DNA from: SICV01 sp038045265
Lineage (GTDB): Archaea; Nanobdellota; Nanobdellia; Pacearchaeales; GW2011-AR1
DNA: 57,328 bases
NCBI GenBank assembly: GCA_038045265.1
Contig: JBBSYL010000036.1
Coordinates: forward strand, 1 to 57,328
Reading direction: 5' to 3'
Positions 25,041 through 32,003 of the stretch are shown here, in pieces. The notes under the pieces were generated by a model. It worked only from the letters and a program-made list of their open reading frames with translations, made no database searches and was not told the origin of the DNA. The position numbers and the translations under genes were made by a program. Numbering within the stretch: position 1 is the stretch's first letter; each line of letters begins with the position of its first letter.

Positions 25041-25667
25041 ATGTTCTTTAAAAGAAAATCTGATAAGGGTAAAATAGAATGCATGGAATGCAGTTCAAAA
25101 GTAGACAAAAGTTACAGCTTCTGTCCTCATTGTGGATTTTCTCTCAAAGATGAAGAACAGGAATTAAAAGATCTCGGCCTTCTAGGAAATTCAGATGCGT
25201 TCAAAGAAGAGAACGTTTTCTCCTCTATGGGAATATCTGAGAAATTTATAAGTTCAATAATGCAAAGCCTCATGAAAAATCTAGACACTCAAGTCAAATC
25301 AGACAACACAGAGATTCAAAATTTTCCAAACGGTATTAAAATAAAAATAGGTCTGCCTCAAAAAAAGAAGGAGAACAAAGCACATAAGAGAGAGATTACA
25401 GAAGAACAGCTGAACAGAATGTCCAAACTTCCAAGGAAAGAAGCAAAGACAAATCTTAGAAGATTAAGTGATAAAGTGGTCTATGAATTATCAGCTCCAG
25501 GCATCCAATCAGTGGAAGATGTATTTGTATCCAAACTTGAATCAGGATATGAAATAAAGGCCTTGGGAAAGACAAAAGTTTACGTAACAAGTCTTCCCGT
25601 CTCCCTGCCTTTAAAGAAATATTCTATAACTGATAAAAAGATAATCATGGAATTCGGTCTTCAATAA
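25041..25667 (+). CDS. Zinc-ribbon protein with HSP20/CS-like C-terminal domain
   Basis: A 208-residue protein: a four-Cys zinc ribbon (CMECSSKVDKSYSFCPHCG) at residues 14-32, a charged linker, then a C-terminal beta domain (VVYELSAPGIQSVEDVFVSK, ending KIIMEFGLQ) resembling the CS/alpha-crystallin sandwich of Hsp20-type co-chaperones. Archaeal proteins with this layout occur but are not well characterised. A chaperone-adaptor role near cdc48 is inference. TTTAAAAG lies at about 29 nt before the ATG. Confidence 0.72.
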   Translation: MFFKRKSDKGKIECMECSSKVDKSYSFCPHCGFSLKDEEQELKDLGLLGNSDAFKEENVFSSMGISEKFISSIMQSLMKNLDTQVKSDNTEIQNFPNGIKIKIGLPQKKKENKAHKREITEEQLNRMSKLPRKEAKTNLRRLSDKVVYELSAPGIQSVEDVFVSKLESGYEIKALGKTKVYVTSLPVSLPLKKYSITDKKIIMEFGLQ

Positions 25668-25670
25668 AAA

Positions 25671-25797
25671 TGATCCCGCCAAGAGTTGAACTTGGGACCT
25701 CTGCCTGTCTGAAATCATCTGATTTCTGAGCACACTCAAAAACCAGAGGTTTTTGATGTTATCAGAGCAGCGCTCTAACCAACTGAGCTACGGGATC
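25671..25797 (-). tRNA. tRNA-Ile(GAT) with intron
   Basis: Acceptor GATCCCG pairs with CGGGATC, discriminator A. The D-arm GCTC/GAGC, anticodon loop CTGATAA (anticodon GAT) on stem CTGCT/GGCAG, and T-arm with GTTCAAC are all present. The 3' half of the anticodon stem is displaced by an insert of about 53 nt (25707-25759) located after position 37, the canonical archaeal intron site. A splicing endonuclease must remove it. The insert contains an inverted repeat of its own (CAAAAACC/GGTTTTTG). Confidence 0.92.
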
Positions 25798-25851
25798 TCA
25801 TTAATTCCTACCAAAGAGCTTTTAAAAACATTATCCTGCTTATTTTCTAGC

Positions 25852-25922
25852 GCGCCGATGATCTAACGGTATGATTCGACCTTCCCAAGGTCGTTGCCCG
25901 GGTTCAACTCCCGGTCGGCGCA
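25852..25922 (+). tRNA. tRNA-Gly(CCC)
   Basis: Complete cloverleaf without intron: acceptor GCGCCGA/TCGGCGC with discriminator A, anticodon stem CGACC/GGTCG with loop TTCCCAA (anticodon CCC), T-stem CCGGG/CCCGG with GTTCAAC. It is divergent from tRNA-Ile. Its last six bases begin a 51-bp tandem repeat. Confidence 0.95.
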
Positions 25923-26051
25923 TTTACTTTAGCAATTTGAATAATATAAGAAAGTGAATGGAACGAAGGCGCATTTACTTTAGCAATTTGAATAATATAA
26001 GAAAGTGAATGGAACGAAGGCGCATTTACTTTAGCAATTTGAATAATATAA
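25917..26051 (+). repeat. 51-bp tandem repeat starting in the tRNA-Gly 3' end
   Basis: Unit starts (GGCGCATTTAC) lie at 25917, 25968 and 26019, an exact 51-bp period. Two copies are complete and the third stops after 33 bp. No difference between the copies is visible. The first copy's GGCGCA is the end of tRNA-Gly. Recent slippage or unequal exchange best explains such identity. Confidence 0.92.
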
Positions 26052-26112
26052 TATGTATAAAGCTGACACAATCCTGCATATACTTTATAAAATACATTTC
26101 CTACAAATAATC

Positions 26113-26709
26113 ATGAATAAAATAAAGAGATTCTGGGGATTTCTAAAAAAAGATACCTGGCAATCTTGGTTAGTCTCCTTAATTCTCATCATAGCAATAA
26201 TAAAATTAGTAATTTTTCCTGGGCTTTCATTTATAACTGGCTCCTCTCTCCCTCTTGTAGTTATAGAGTCCTGTTCAATGTATCACTCTTCTGGATTTGA
26301 CAGCTGGTGGAATTCAAATGGAATTTGGTACGAAGAAAAAAATATATCAAAAGAAAATTTTAAAGAATTTTCTTTTAAAAATGGACTAAACAAAGGAGAC
26401 ATAATTTTAGTAAGGGGCGATAAAAGTCCAGAACCTGGTGAAGTAATTATTTTCTCTGCTAATCCTAATTCAGATGCAAAATATCCAATAATCCATAGAG
26501 CAATTTCTCTTTCTCCTCTTCAAACTAAGGGAGACCATAATAACAATCAGTTAACAGGAGATAACAACAGGCAAAATGTTGATGAAACTTTAATAGAATC
26601 TGAACAAGTCATAGGAAAAGCAGTTGCTAGACTTCCTCTTATAGGATGGATTAAACTAGTGTTCTTTGAATCTGGAAAAGATCCAGAGCAAAGAGGATTC
26701 TGTAAATAG
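26113..26709 (+). CDS. Signal peptidase I (archaeal S26B type)
   Basis: About 198 residues from the ATG at 26113, which follows TTTATAAA by roughly 30 nt. One membrane helix near 22-42 (LVSLILIIAIIKLVIFPGL), then the catalytic Ser in VVIESCSMYHS near 60, GLNKGDIILVRG near 105, and PIIHRAISL near 140, whose His replaces the Lys of the bacterial enzyme. The KGDHNNNQLTGDNN loop is the conserved acidic block. It cleaves signal peptides from exported proteins, several of which are encoded in this window. Confidence 0.9.
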   Translation: MNKIKRFWGFLKKDTWQSWLVSLILIIAIIKLVIFPGLSFITGSSLPLVVIESCSMYHSSGFDSWWNSNGIWYEEKNISKENFKEFSFKNGLNKGDIILVRGDKSPEPGEVIIFSANPNSDAKYPIIHRAISLSPLQTKGDHNNNQLTGDNNRQNVDETLIESEQVIGKAVARLPLIGWIKLVFFESGKDPEQRGFCK

Positions 26710-26753
26710 AAAAACCGCAACCTTAAAATACCCTATATACTATAACAAATCTT

Positions 26754-27029
26754 ATGGAATTTGATAAAAATGGGAAGATAATTTTGCCTGATTCTCCAAA
26801 AGCAAAAGGCAAAAAAATAGCTTACTCTGAAAAAATAAATAACCGCGAAAGCATTTCCATCATAAATGAAGAGGCAGATAACACTTCCCCAGTTGTCCAA
26901 ATAGAATGCCCAAAATGCGAACATAAAAAGGCGTATTTCTGGACCACACAAACTCGTTCAAGCGACGAGTCAGAAACCAAATTCTACAAGTGTATAAAAT
27001 GTAAACACACCTGGCGTGTTTATAGATAA
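26754..27029 (+). CDS. TFS-like transcript-cleavage factor with a single zinc ribbon
   Basis: A 91-residue protein. Its C-terminal ribbon is the TFIIS/TFS domain: CPKCEHKKAYFWTTQTRSSDES then FYKCIKCKHTWRVYR. The acidic D-E pair of the cleavage hairpin is present. TFS rescues backtracked RNA polymerase. Normal TFS is about 105-115 residues with a second, N-terminal ribbon. Here the first ~50 residues have no Cys, so the polymerase-anchoring ribbon is missing or replaced. Confidence 0.85.
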   Translation: MEFDKNGKIILPDSPKAKGKKIAYSEKINNRESISIINEEADNTSPVVQIECPKCEHKKAYFWTTQTRSSDESETKFYKCIKCKHTWRVYR

Positions 27030-27097
27030 ATATTTCTGTAACTTATTAGTAATAACAAGATAGAAAGGTTTATAAGGATGGATCTTAAGGATAAAAT

Positions 27098-27469
27098 ATG
27101 GGAAAAAATTTATTAATTGCATCACACGATAAAGCAGTAGGAAACATGCTTGAAGATGTAGCTCGGAGGAATGGCTATGGAGTGGTTTGTCCGCAAAGCG
27201 AAGGTTTTTTAGTCGATGAATTCCGAACGCTGTTAGATCAAAGACCTATAAAAGTTCTTATGGATGTTAATTATGGAAAATGGGGCTCTAATGATATCAG
27301 TCCAATTATAACTGTTGCAGAATTAATGAAAGAAAGAGAATATGATTTACAAACTTCTCTTCTCGGAATAACTGGAAACCCGCTCCTTGCAGAGGAAACG
27401 CAGAAAAAAAATAGAATAAATGTGGCGACCAAGACAGATATTCGAAGAGTTTTTGGATTTCTATCTTAA
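27098..27469 (+). CDS. Receiver-like hypothetical protein
   Basis: A 123-residue alpha/beta protein. KNLLIASHDKAVGNMLEDVA, KVLMDVNYGKWG, LLGITGN and the ending NVATKTDIRRVFGFLS follow the order of a response-regulator receiver: D in strand 3 (MDVN), T after strand 4, K in strand 5. The acidic pair normally in loop 1 is replaced by HD. No histidine kinase is nearby, so phosphorylation is doubtful. TTTATAAG precedes the ATG at about 29 nt. Confidence 0.55.
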   Translation: MGKNLLIASHDKAVGNMLEDVARRNGYGVVCPQSEGFLVDEFRTLLDQRPIKVLMDVNYGKWGSNDISPIITVAELMKEREYDLQTSLLGITGNPLLAEETQKKNRINVATKTDIRRVFGFLS

Positions 27470-27515
27470 TCAATAATCAATACTTTTTTAAATCTCGTTT
27501 TAATCAGTGCTATAT

Positions 27516-27603
27516 GGCCTCGTAGCTCAGCCTGGCTAGAGCACTGGACTCTTAAAATCTTGTAGAAATCCAGGTGTCGCGGGTTCAAATCCCGTCGGGG
27601 CCA
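27516..27603 (+). tRNA. tRNA-Lys(CTT) with a 13-nt intron; integration target
   Basis: Acceptor GGCCTCG pairs with CGGGGCC (one G-T pair), discriminator A. D-stem GCTC/GAGC; anticodon stem CTGGA/TCCAG; loop C-T-CTT-A-A with a 13-nt insert (27555-27567) after position 37. T-arm GCGGG/CCCGT with GTTCAAA. Its last bases, ATCCCGTCGGGGCCA, are duplicated at 34598, marking it as the attachment site of the integrated element that follows. Confidence 0.92.
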
Positions 27604-27605
27604 TT
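27589..27605 (+). repeat. Left attachment repeat (attL) in tRNA-Lys
   Basis: ATCCCGTCGGGGCCATT, a 17-bp exact match to 34598-34614. It covers the T-stem 3' strand, the acceptor 3' strand and 2 nt beyond the tRNA, so integration keeps a functional tRNA. Confidence 0.88.
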
Positions 27606-27651
27606 GTTCAAAACCGCACGCTTTAAATAGTTCCAATTCGGGCAGGAAACT

Positions 27652-28818
27652 ATGAATGAAAAGATAGACATTCACTTTGAAGATGTGGGAAGAAGGAAAG
27701 AATCCATTAAAAAATGGAAAATGCCTTCAGAAGTAAAGAGAGATATGCTTCTTTTCCTTAATGATTTAGAATTAGGAAAGGTAAACAAGGGAAAGAAAAT
27801 AAATCCTAGAACTCAATTAAAATATATCAACACGTTAAAAGCTCCTCTTGAATACATAAACAAACCTCTTACTAAAATAACCCTTAAAGACTTAGAAGAG
27901 TTTGAAAAGGATTTATCTTCTGGTATATTGAAAAGCAAAAAGAAAAAGCCATATTCTCATGCCGTAAAGGCAGACATTAGAATTGCATTAAGAATACTAT
28001 TAAGATGGAAATTGGGGCTAGAAAAGGCAAATAAGCTTACTGATTGGTTTGATTGCAGAGATATTGACACAACACCAGACTATTTGAGTGAGAAAGAGAT
28101 AGAGAAGTTGTATAAGAGTTGTAAAAGCCTTAAAGAGAGATTTCTTATTGCTGTTCTATTTGACGCAGGTGTAAGAATTGAGGAATTTCTCAATATAAGA
28201 TACGAAGATGTTTCCTTACCTGTAAAAGAAGCTAATTTCGTTAAAATTACAATAAAGAATGAATATAGTAAGACATTAGGAAGAAATATATCTCTTTATT
28301 GGAAGCACTCATCAGAGGCAGTAAGAGACTTTATAGAACAAAGAGTTAGAGAAGGGATAAGAACAGACAATGCAGTCTATGAAGACACTTATTCTGCAAT
28401 TCGTTCATTCTTGAGAAGGTTTGGAATTAGAGTATTAAACAAGCCAGTGCATCCTCATTTATTTAGACATAGCTCTGCAACATATTATGCAAATAAACTC
28501 AATAGGCAAGAGCTATGCATGAGATATGGATGGAAGTTTAGCTCTGATATGCCTGACATCTATATTAGTAGAGCAGGAATGGAAAATAAAGAACTTGATG
28601 AGAAATTTACTCAAACTGAATTAGGAGATTTGAAATATAAACTTGAAAAGCAAGAACAACAAAATAATCTTATGAAAGAAAGACAAGAAAGACTTGAGGA
28701 AGAGTTGAATAGAAGAAGAAAATTTGACCCATTCTTAGACAAGCTAATGCAACAACAACCAGTAATACATCAAATAAAGAAGCTATTAGACAATGGAAAG
28801 AAATTAGTGATAGAATAA
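27652..28818 (+). CDS. int: Tyrosine recombinase (integrase)
   Basis: A 388-residue site-specific recombinase. The N-terminal core-binding domain spans about 25-140. The catalytic domain carries Arg in FDAGVRIEEFLNIR (R175), HPHLFRHSS (H269, R272), a Trp in the usual His/Trp position (W294) and the nucleophile in PDIYISRAG (Y304). Residues 310-375 form a charged coiled coil (LEKQEQQNNLMKERQERLEE) absent from simple integrases. It lies 49 nt after the tRNA-Lys it presumably uses. The gene is whole, unlike SSV-type integrases, which are split on integration. Confidence 0.93.
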   Translation: MNEKIDIHFEDVGRRKESIKKWKMPSEVKRDMLLFLNDLELGKVNKGKKINPRTQLKYINTLKAPLEYINKPLTKITLKDLEEFEKDLSSGILKSKKKKPYSHAVKADIRIALRILLRWKLGLEKANKLTDWFDCRDIDTTPDYLSEKEIEKLYKSCKSLKERFLIAVLFDAGVRIEEFLNIRYEDVSLPVKEANFVKITIKNEYSKTLGRNISLYWKHSSEAVRDFIEQRVREGIRTDNAVYEDTYSAIRSFLRRFGIRVLNKPVHPHLFRHSSATYYANKLNRQELCMRYGWKFSSDMPDIYISRAGMENKELDEKFTQTELGDLKYKLEKQEQQNNLMKERQERLEEELNRRRKFDPFLDKLMQQQPVIHQIKKLLDNGKKLVIE

Positions 28819-28844
28819 ACATAAAGTGGTGATTGGAGAACAAA

Positions 28845-29567
28845 ATGCCAATCAAACAAAAACAAAAGAAATCGAGCAACCGAAGCTCAATCCAGAGGAT
28901 GAGCTTTCGGGAAAGAATTGATTATGAAGAAGATAAAAAGAATAGATACTATAAAAGAACAGGAAAACAACAAAGAGTAAGAATAAATCTTGATTATGCC
29001 ATGGGATTTTTCAAAGCTAATGAATTAAATGTGCATGAAAAGGCATATTTGCTCAACAAAAAATATCAAATTATATATCGAACTGATTTAACAGGCAAGA
29101 AAAATTACTTCTTAGTGAAGCCGAGAGGAAATGAATCGGCAGAACATTTCCTTCTCGTAAAATTAATAGAAGAATATCTAAAACCTCATTTTAAAGTCTG
29201 GCTCTATCACTCTGTGAAGCCAGACGCGGAGATAAAATTCAAGAATAGAATGATTGCTATGGAAATTGAAACTGGAAAGCTTTTGAGGAACAATAAAAAA
29301 GAATTTCTTGAAAAAGTGGAGAGACTTAATGATAATTATGGGAAAGATTGGTTTTTCATTGTCACAAATAGAAATCTATTAAAGAAATATAGAAAATATG
29401 GTAAAACATACACAAGAAAGTCTGTATTGAAGAGATTAAATTATTACATAAATAATAAACCTAAAGAAAGTATAAGCATGAATTATGAAAACAAACCTAT
29501 AAAACGTGAAAATAAGCTTCCAGAAAGGAAAACTGGTGCTTATTGCTTTAATATTTGGGGAAAATAA
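28845..29567 (+). CDS. Putative PD-(D/E)XK nuclease-fold protein
   Basis: About 240 residues from the ATG at 28845, which has GGAG upstream; a TTG at 28833 is an alternative. The basic N-terminal region is followed by KPDAEIKFKNRMIAMEIETG and then K, which fits the PD...(D/E)XK restriction-fold pattern, here D-x15-E-x-E-x-G-K. After that comes WFFIVTNRNLLKKYRKYG, a typical following strand and helix. Related folds occur in replication-relaxation and mobilisation proteins. It lies 26 nt after int, so it is co-transcribed. A role in element DNA processing is inference. Confidence 0.6.
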   Translation: MPIKQKQKKSSNRSSIQRMSFRERIDYEEDKKNRYYKRTGKQQRVRINLDYAMGFFKANELNVHEKAYLLNKKYQIIYRTDLTGKKNYFLVKPRGNESAEHFLLVKLIEEYLKPHFKVWLYHSVKPDAEIKFKNRMIAMEIETGKLLRNNKKEFLEKVERLNDNYGKDWFFIVTNRNLLKKYRKYGKTYTRKSVLKRLNYYINNKPKESISMNYENKPIKRENKLPERKTGAYCFNIWGK

Positions 29568-29720
29568 GTATGCAAAAAACTAAGTTAGTATGTCAATTTT
29601 CACACAAAAAATCAACATACGAAATGCTCAATTTATTACACATAGATAAAAATCGTCTCCGACGATAGAATTTCCGATACGGTCAGCACAGGAATATAGA
29701 TATCTATTAAAATGTGTATT

Positions 29721-30768
29721 TTACACCTTTTCTAAAAGAGCATCAATTATCTTCATTTTAACTGCTTCCCTTAACTTATACGTCTTAGCCCATTTAGCAT
29801 AAGCCTGCCAACCTTGATAAACCTCCATTATAGATTCAAAACTCTTTTCGCCCTTTTTGTATAATTCTATTTTATTAATCATACTTCTTATATTTCTCTT
29901 TCTCAATAATCTACAATGGTAAAAATTCCTAAATCCAACAAAATCAATGCCTCTTTTTATTGGAATAATTCTTGACTTATTAGGATGTAATTCTATTTTT
30001 AACTTTTCTTTTAGAAAAGTATCTATTTTATCCTTCCATTCTTGAAGCTGTTTAGCAGACTTATGTAAAATTACAAAGTCATCAACATATCTTATGTAAT
30101 ACTTTGCTTTCAGGGTGTGCTTGACAAAATAATCCAGCTCATTCAAATATACATTAGCAAAGAATTGAGAGGTATAGTTGCCTAAAGGCATTCCTTTTGC
30201 TCGTTCGCCCCCCCCCCCCGAACGAGCTTACTGTATTATTCAATATTTGTCTGATAAGCCAAATCACGTCATTATCTTTAATCTTCTTACTTAGAATATT
30301 TATTAAAATTTCATGGTCAACGCTAGGAAAATAGTGTCTTACATCTGCCTTAAGGCAAAAACCACTTTCAGTATAAGGATTTGAAACTTTTCTTATAAAC
30401 CTATCAAATCTCTTAAGTGCAAACAATGTTCCTTTTTTTATTTGATTTGCACATGAATCATATATAAACTGCTTTTCAAAGAACTTCTTTATGACATTAA
30501 TTATAGCATGATGAACTACTCTATCTCTGAAATCAGATTTGCTTATCACTCTTGTTTTTGGGTCTCTCAAAACAAAGGTTTCCAAAGGCAAGGGCTTGTA
30601 TGTTTTATAAGTTAGTTCTCTATGCAGATTTAATAAATTAAGCTCTAAATTTTTCTCAAATTCCATAACGTCTTCATTTGAAGTTTTACCTTCTCTTGCT
30701 TTTCTCCAAGCAAGAGTTAAGTTTCCCATTGAAGATAGCCAATAATAAAGACCATTGTAAGTTTTCAT
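29721..30768 (-). pseudogene. DGR reverse transcriptase, frameshifted at a 12-C tract
   Basis: About 350 codons in two frames: 30768 down to about 30208, then about 30207 to 29721. Frame 1 has RVVHHAIINVIKKFFEKQF (RT motif 2), GFCLKADVRHYFPSVDHEIL (motif 3 with catalytic Asp) and helices to ILNNTVSSFGGGG. Frame 2 resumes at GERAKGMPLGNYTSQFFANV (motif 4) and continues with YYIRYVDDFVIL (motif 5, catalytic YVDD), LHPNKSRIIPIKRGIDFVGF (motifs 6-7) and a short thumb. Removing one base from the 12-C run restores a full DGR-type RT. The protein copies the template RNA with adenine-specific errors. Start MKTYNGLYYWL lies 30 nt after the TR. Confidence 0.88.
30199..30227. repeat. Inverted repeat with homopolymer loop inside the RT gene
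   Basis: GCTCGTTCG (30199-30207) and CGAACGAGC (30219-30227) are perfect complements; the loop is 11 of the 12 consecutive C (30208-30219). It lies exactly where the RT reading frame breaks. A C12 run is exceptional in this AT-rich sequence. Homopolymers of this length slip readily in replication and in sequencing. Confidence 0.95.
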
Positions 30769-30797
30769 ATTATAATTCCTAGTATGCACGTACTGGG

Positions 30798-30882
30798 CTA
30801 TTCGACCGTTCTCGTTAGAGTTAGCAAGATTGTCATTATTGGCATTCAAGTTGAGGTTACTATTGAGGTACAACCTCGAAAG
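30798..30882 (-). repeat. DGR template repeat (TR)
   Basis: 85 bp read on the minus strand. It contains 28 adenines and, in the targets' frame, ten Asn codons (AAT/AAC), the usual design of a DGR template. Aligned by eye it differs from VR1 (31269-31353) at 15 positions and from VR2 (32150-32233) at 9, always where the TR has A. It sits between the targets and the RT, 30 nt before the RT start. The reading frame MYLNSNLNLNANNDNLANSN that runs through it into the RT is a by-product of the TR sequence. Confidence 0.95.
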
Positions 30883-31014
30883 GTATAGCCTTCTGCTTTA
30901 CGTACTCACATTCACATCTGTAAATTTCATCTCATTATTGCAGATGTAAATGCTCGTCACCACCACTTCATATTTCATTTTTCAATTACTTAATGTCGCA
31001 GTTGAATTTTATAA

Positions 31015-31080
31015 TCTTCTCTTACGAGAAGACCCTAAGCACAAGGCGTGTAGCCCAGCCATGATTTGTGCATGACTAGG
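31015..31080 (-). ncRNA. Structured RNA spacer upstream of the template repeat
   Basis: On the minus strand, CCTA (31077-31080) pairs with TAGG (31034-31037), enclosing the 6-bp helix GCACAA/TTGTGC. Next comes a hairpin of 7 bp, TCTTCTC-GTAA-GAGAAGA (31015-31032), with a GNRA tetraloop. It lies in a 375-nt stretch (30883-31257) between target 1 and the TR that has no convincing gene. Structured flanking RNA is needed for cDNA priming in studied DGRs, so a role as part of the TR transcript is plausible. Folding was judged by eye. Confidence 0.5.
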
Positions 31081-31240
31081 ACTGTTAAAAGAAAATAATG
31101 CTTTTTATTTAATTAGATTATAGAATATGCAATAATCAAACAATATAGATAAAAAAATAGATTATATTATCAATTTGATTTTAAAGTTCGCATTTTATAA
31201 TTTTTCATTTTTAATTATTATGTACCAAAAAATTTGACGC

Positions 31241-31259
31241 AAAGTGGCTTCGGCACTTT
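31241..31259. repeat. Hairpin just past VR1
   Basis: AAAGTG (31241-31246) pairs with CACTTT (31254-31259), with an imperfect centre. Read on the coding strand the core is AGTGCCGAAGCCACT. It starts about 10 nt after the VR1 end and overlaps the stop codon of target 1. The hairpin after VR2 has almost the same sequence; the TR lacks it. In the Bordetella phage DGR a hairpin/cruciform downstream of the VR is needed for retargeting. Confidence 0.8.
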
Positions 31260-32001
31260 AGAAGAGAACTACCCGACCGTCCTCGACAGAGTAAGCAAGA
31301 CCGACATTATCGGCATACAAGTCGAGGCTACTACTGAGGCACAACCTCGAAAGTCCAAGATTATCTTCATTAGCTTCTCCCTGCGATGCAGTCCATAATG
31401 TTCTTGTTCCTTGTCCGAGCTTAGAAGGCAAACCAGTTTCTAATGAAACATCTTCATTTCTAAATACTCCTGTTGGTTTAGCAAGAATTGGAGAATGTCT
31501 TACTTGAGTATTTGGATTATAAACTAATCCTAAACCATAACTTCCTTTATCAAAATTCTTTAAACCATATTTGACAAGAACTGCTGGAAGCTTTTTAACA
31601 TCTCTTAATTGAGCAGGTAATTGTCCAAACATATCCATAGCCATTTCATGATGTCTTCCTGAAAAGTCTAATACAACTCCTAAATCAACATAATGATTTC
31701 CTCGTATTCCTATTGTATCTCCATCATTAAGAGTTCTTTGAATATCTTCTGGAAGTCCAACTCTTCTTTCTGGAACTAATGATTGAACTACTGGTAAAAC
31801 TAAAGAATTTGAACCTCTGACTGTAGGAACTTTATTAACTTCTGCTAAGTTTAAAACTTTAAGATTGGGATTATCAGCATAATCTCTTTTAACCAAGGCA
31901 TTAAAATCTTCTACAAATCTTGGAGCATTATCTCCTTGAAGAGTGTAAGGTATTACAAATGGCTGTTTTACTGCTGGCTTAAAATCATATTTATCTGTCA
32001 T
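31258..32001 (-). CDS. DGR target protein 1, C-type-lectin-like, VR at C terminus
   Basis: A 247-residue protein whose last ~30 residues are encoded by VR1. The segment TRTLWTASQGEANEDNLGLS leads into LCLSSSLDLYADN, the usual entry to the CLec fold that displays DGR-diversified residues. The N-terminal half shares features with target 2 (GDNAPRFVEDFNALVKRDYA, then VLNLAEV and GSNSLVLP), so the two are paralogues. No signal peptide or membrane segment is visible, so exposure or export is unclear. It begins 2 nt after target 2 stops. The likely role is binding variable ligands. Confidence 0.88.
   Translation of the reverse strand: MTDKYDFKPAVKQPFVIPYTLQGDNAPRFVEDFNALVKRDYADNPNLKVLNLAEVNKVPTVRGSNSLVLPVVQSLVPERRVGLPEDIQRTLNDGDTIGIRGNHYVDLGVVLDFSGRHHEMAMDMFGQLPAQLRDVKKLPAVLVKYGLKNFDKGSYGLGLVYNPNTQVRHSPILAKPTGVFRNEDVSLETGLPSKLGQGTRTLWTASQGEANEDNLGLSRLCLSSSLDLYADNVGLAYSVEDGRVVLF
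31269..31353 (-). repeat. DGR variable repeat 1 (VR1)
   Basis: 85 bp at the extreme 3' end of target 1, alignable to the TR without gaps. Fifteen differences, all at TR adenines in coding sense: eleven A to G and four A to T. Changed codons turn the TR's Asn run into Ser, Asp, Tyr, Val and Gly, so the encoded loop SLDLYADNVGLAYSVEDGR differs strongly from the template. Confidence 0.95.
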
Positions 32002-32003
32002 AA

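Noticed and set aside
29627..29690. Terminator at the end of the RT gene (hairpin ATCGTC/GACGAT)
   Set aside because: Only a 6-bp stem without a T-rich run on the right side; not enough to call.
30769..30873. N-terminal extension of the RT reading frame through the TR (MYLNSNLNLNANNDNLANSN)
   Set aside because: It is the template repeat itself, which is open in the target frame by design. The RT-like sequence begins at MKTYNGLYYWL.
30898..30978. 26-residue minus-strand frame (MKYEVVVTSIYICNNEMKFT...) that might be a tiny Avd
   Set aside because: Far too short for Avd, with no promoter or ribosome-binding site; more likely part of the TR leader RNA.
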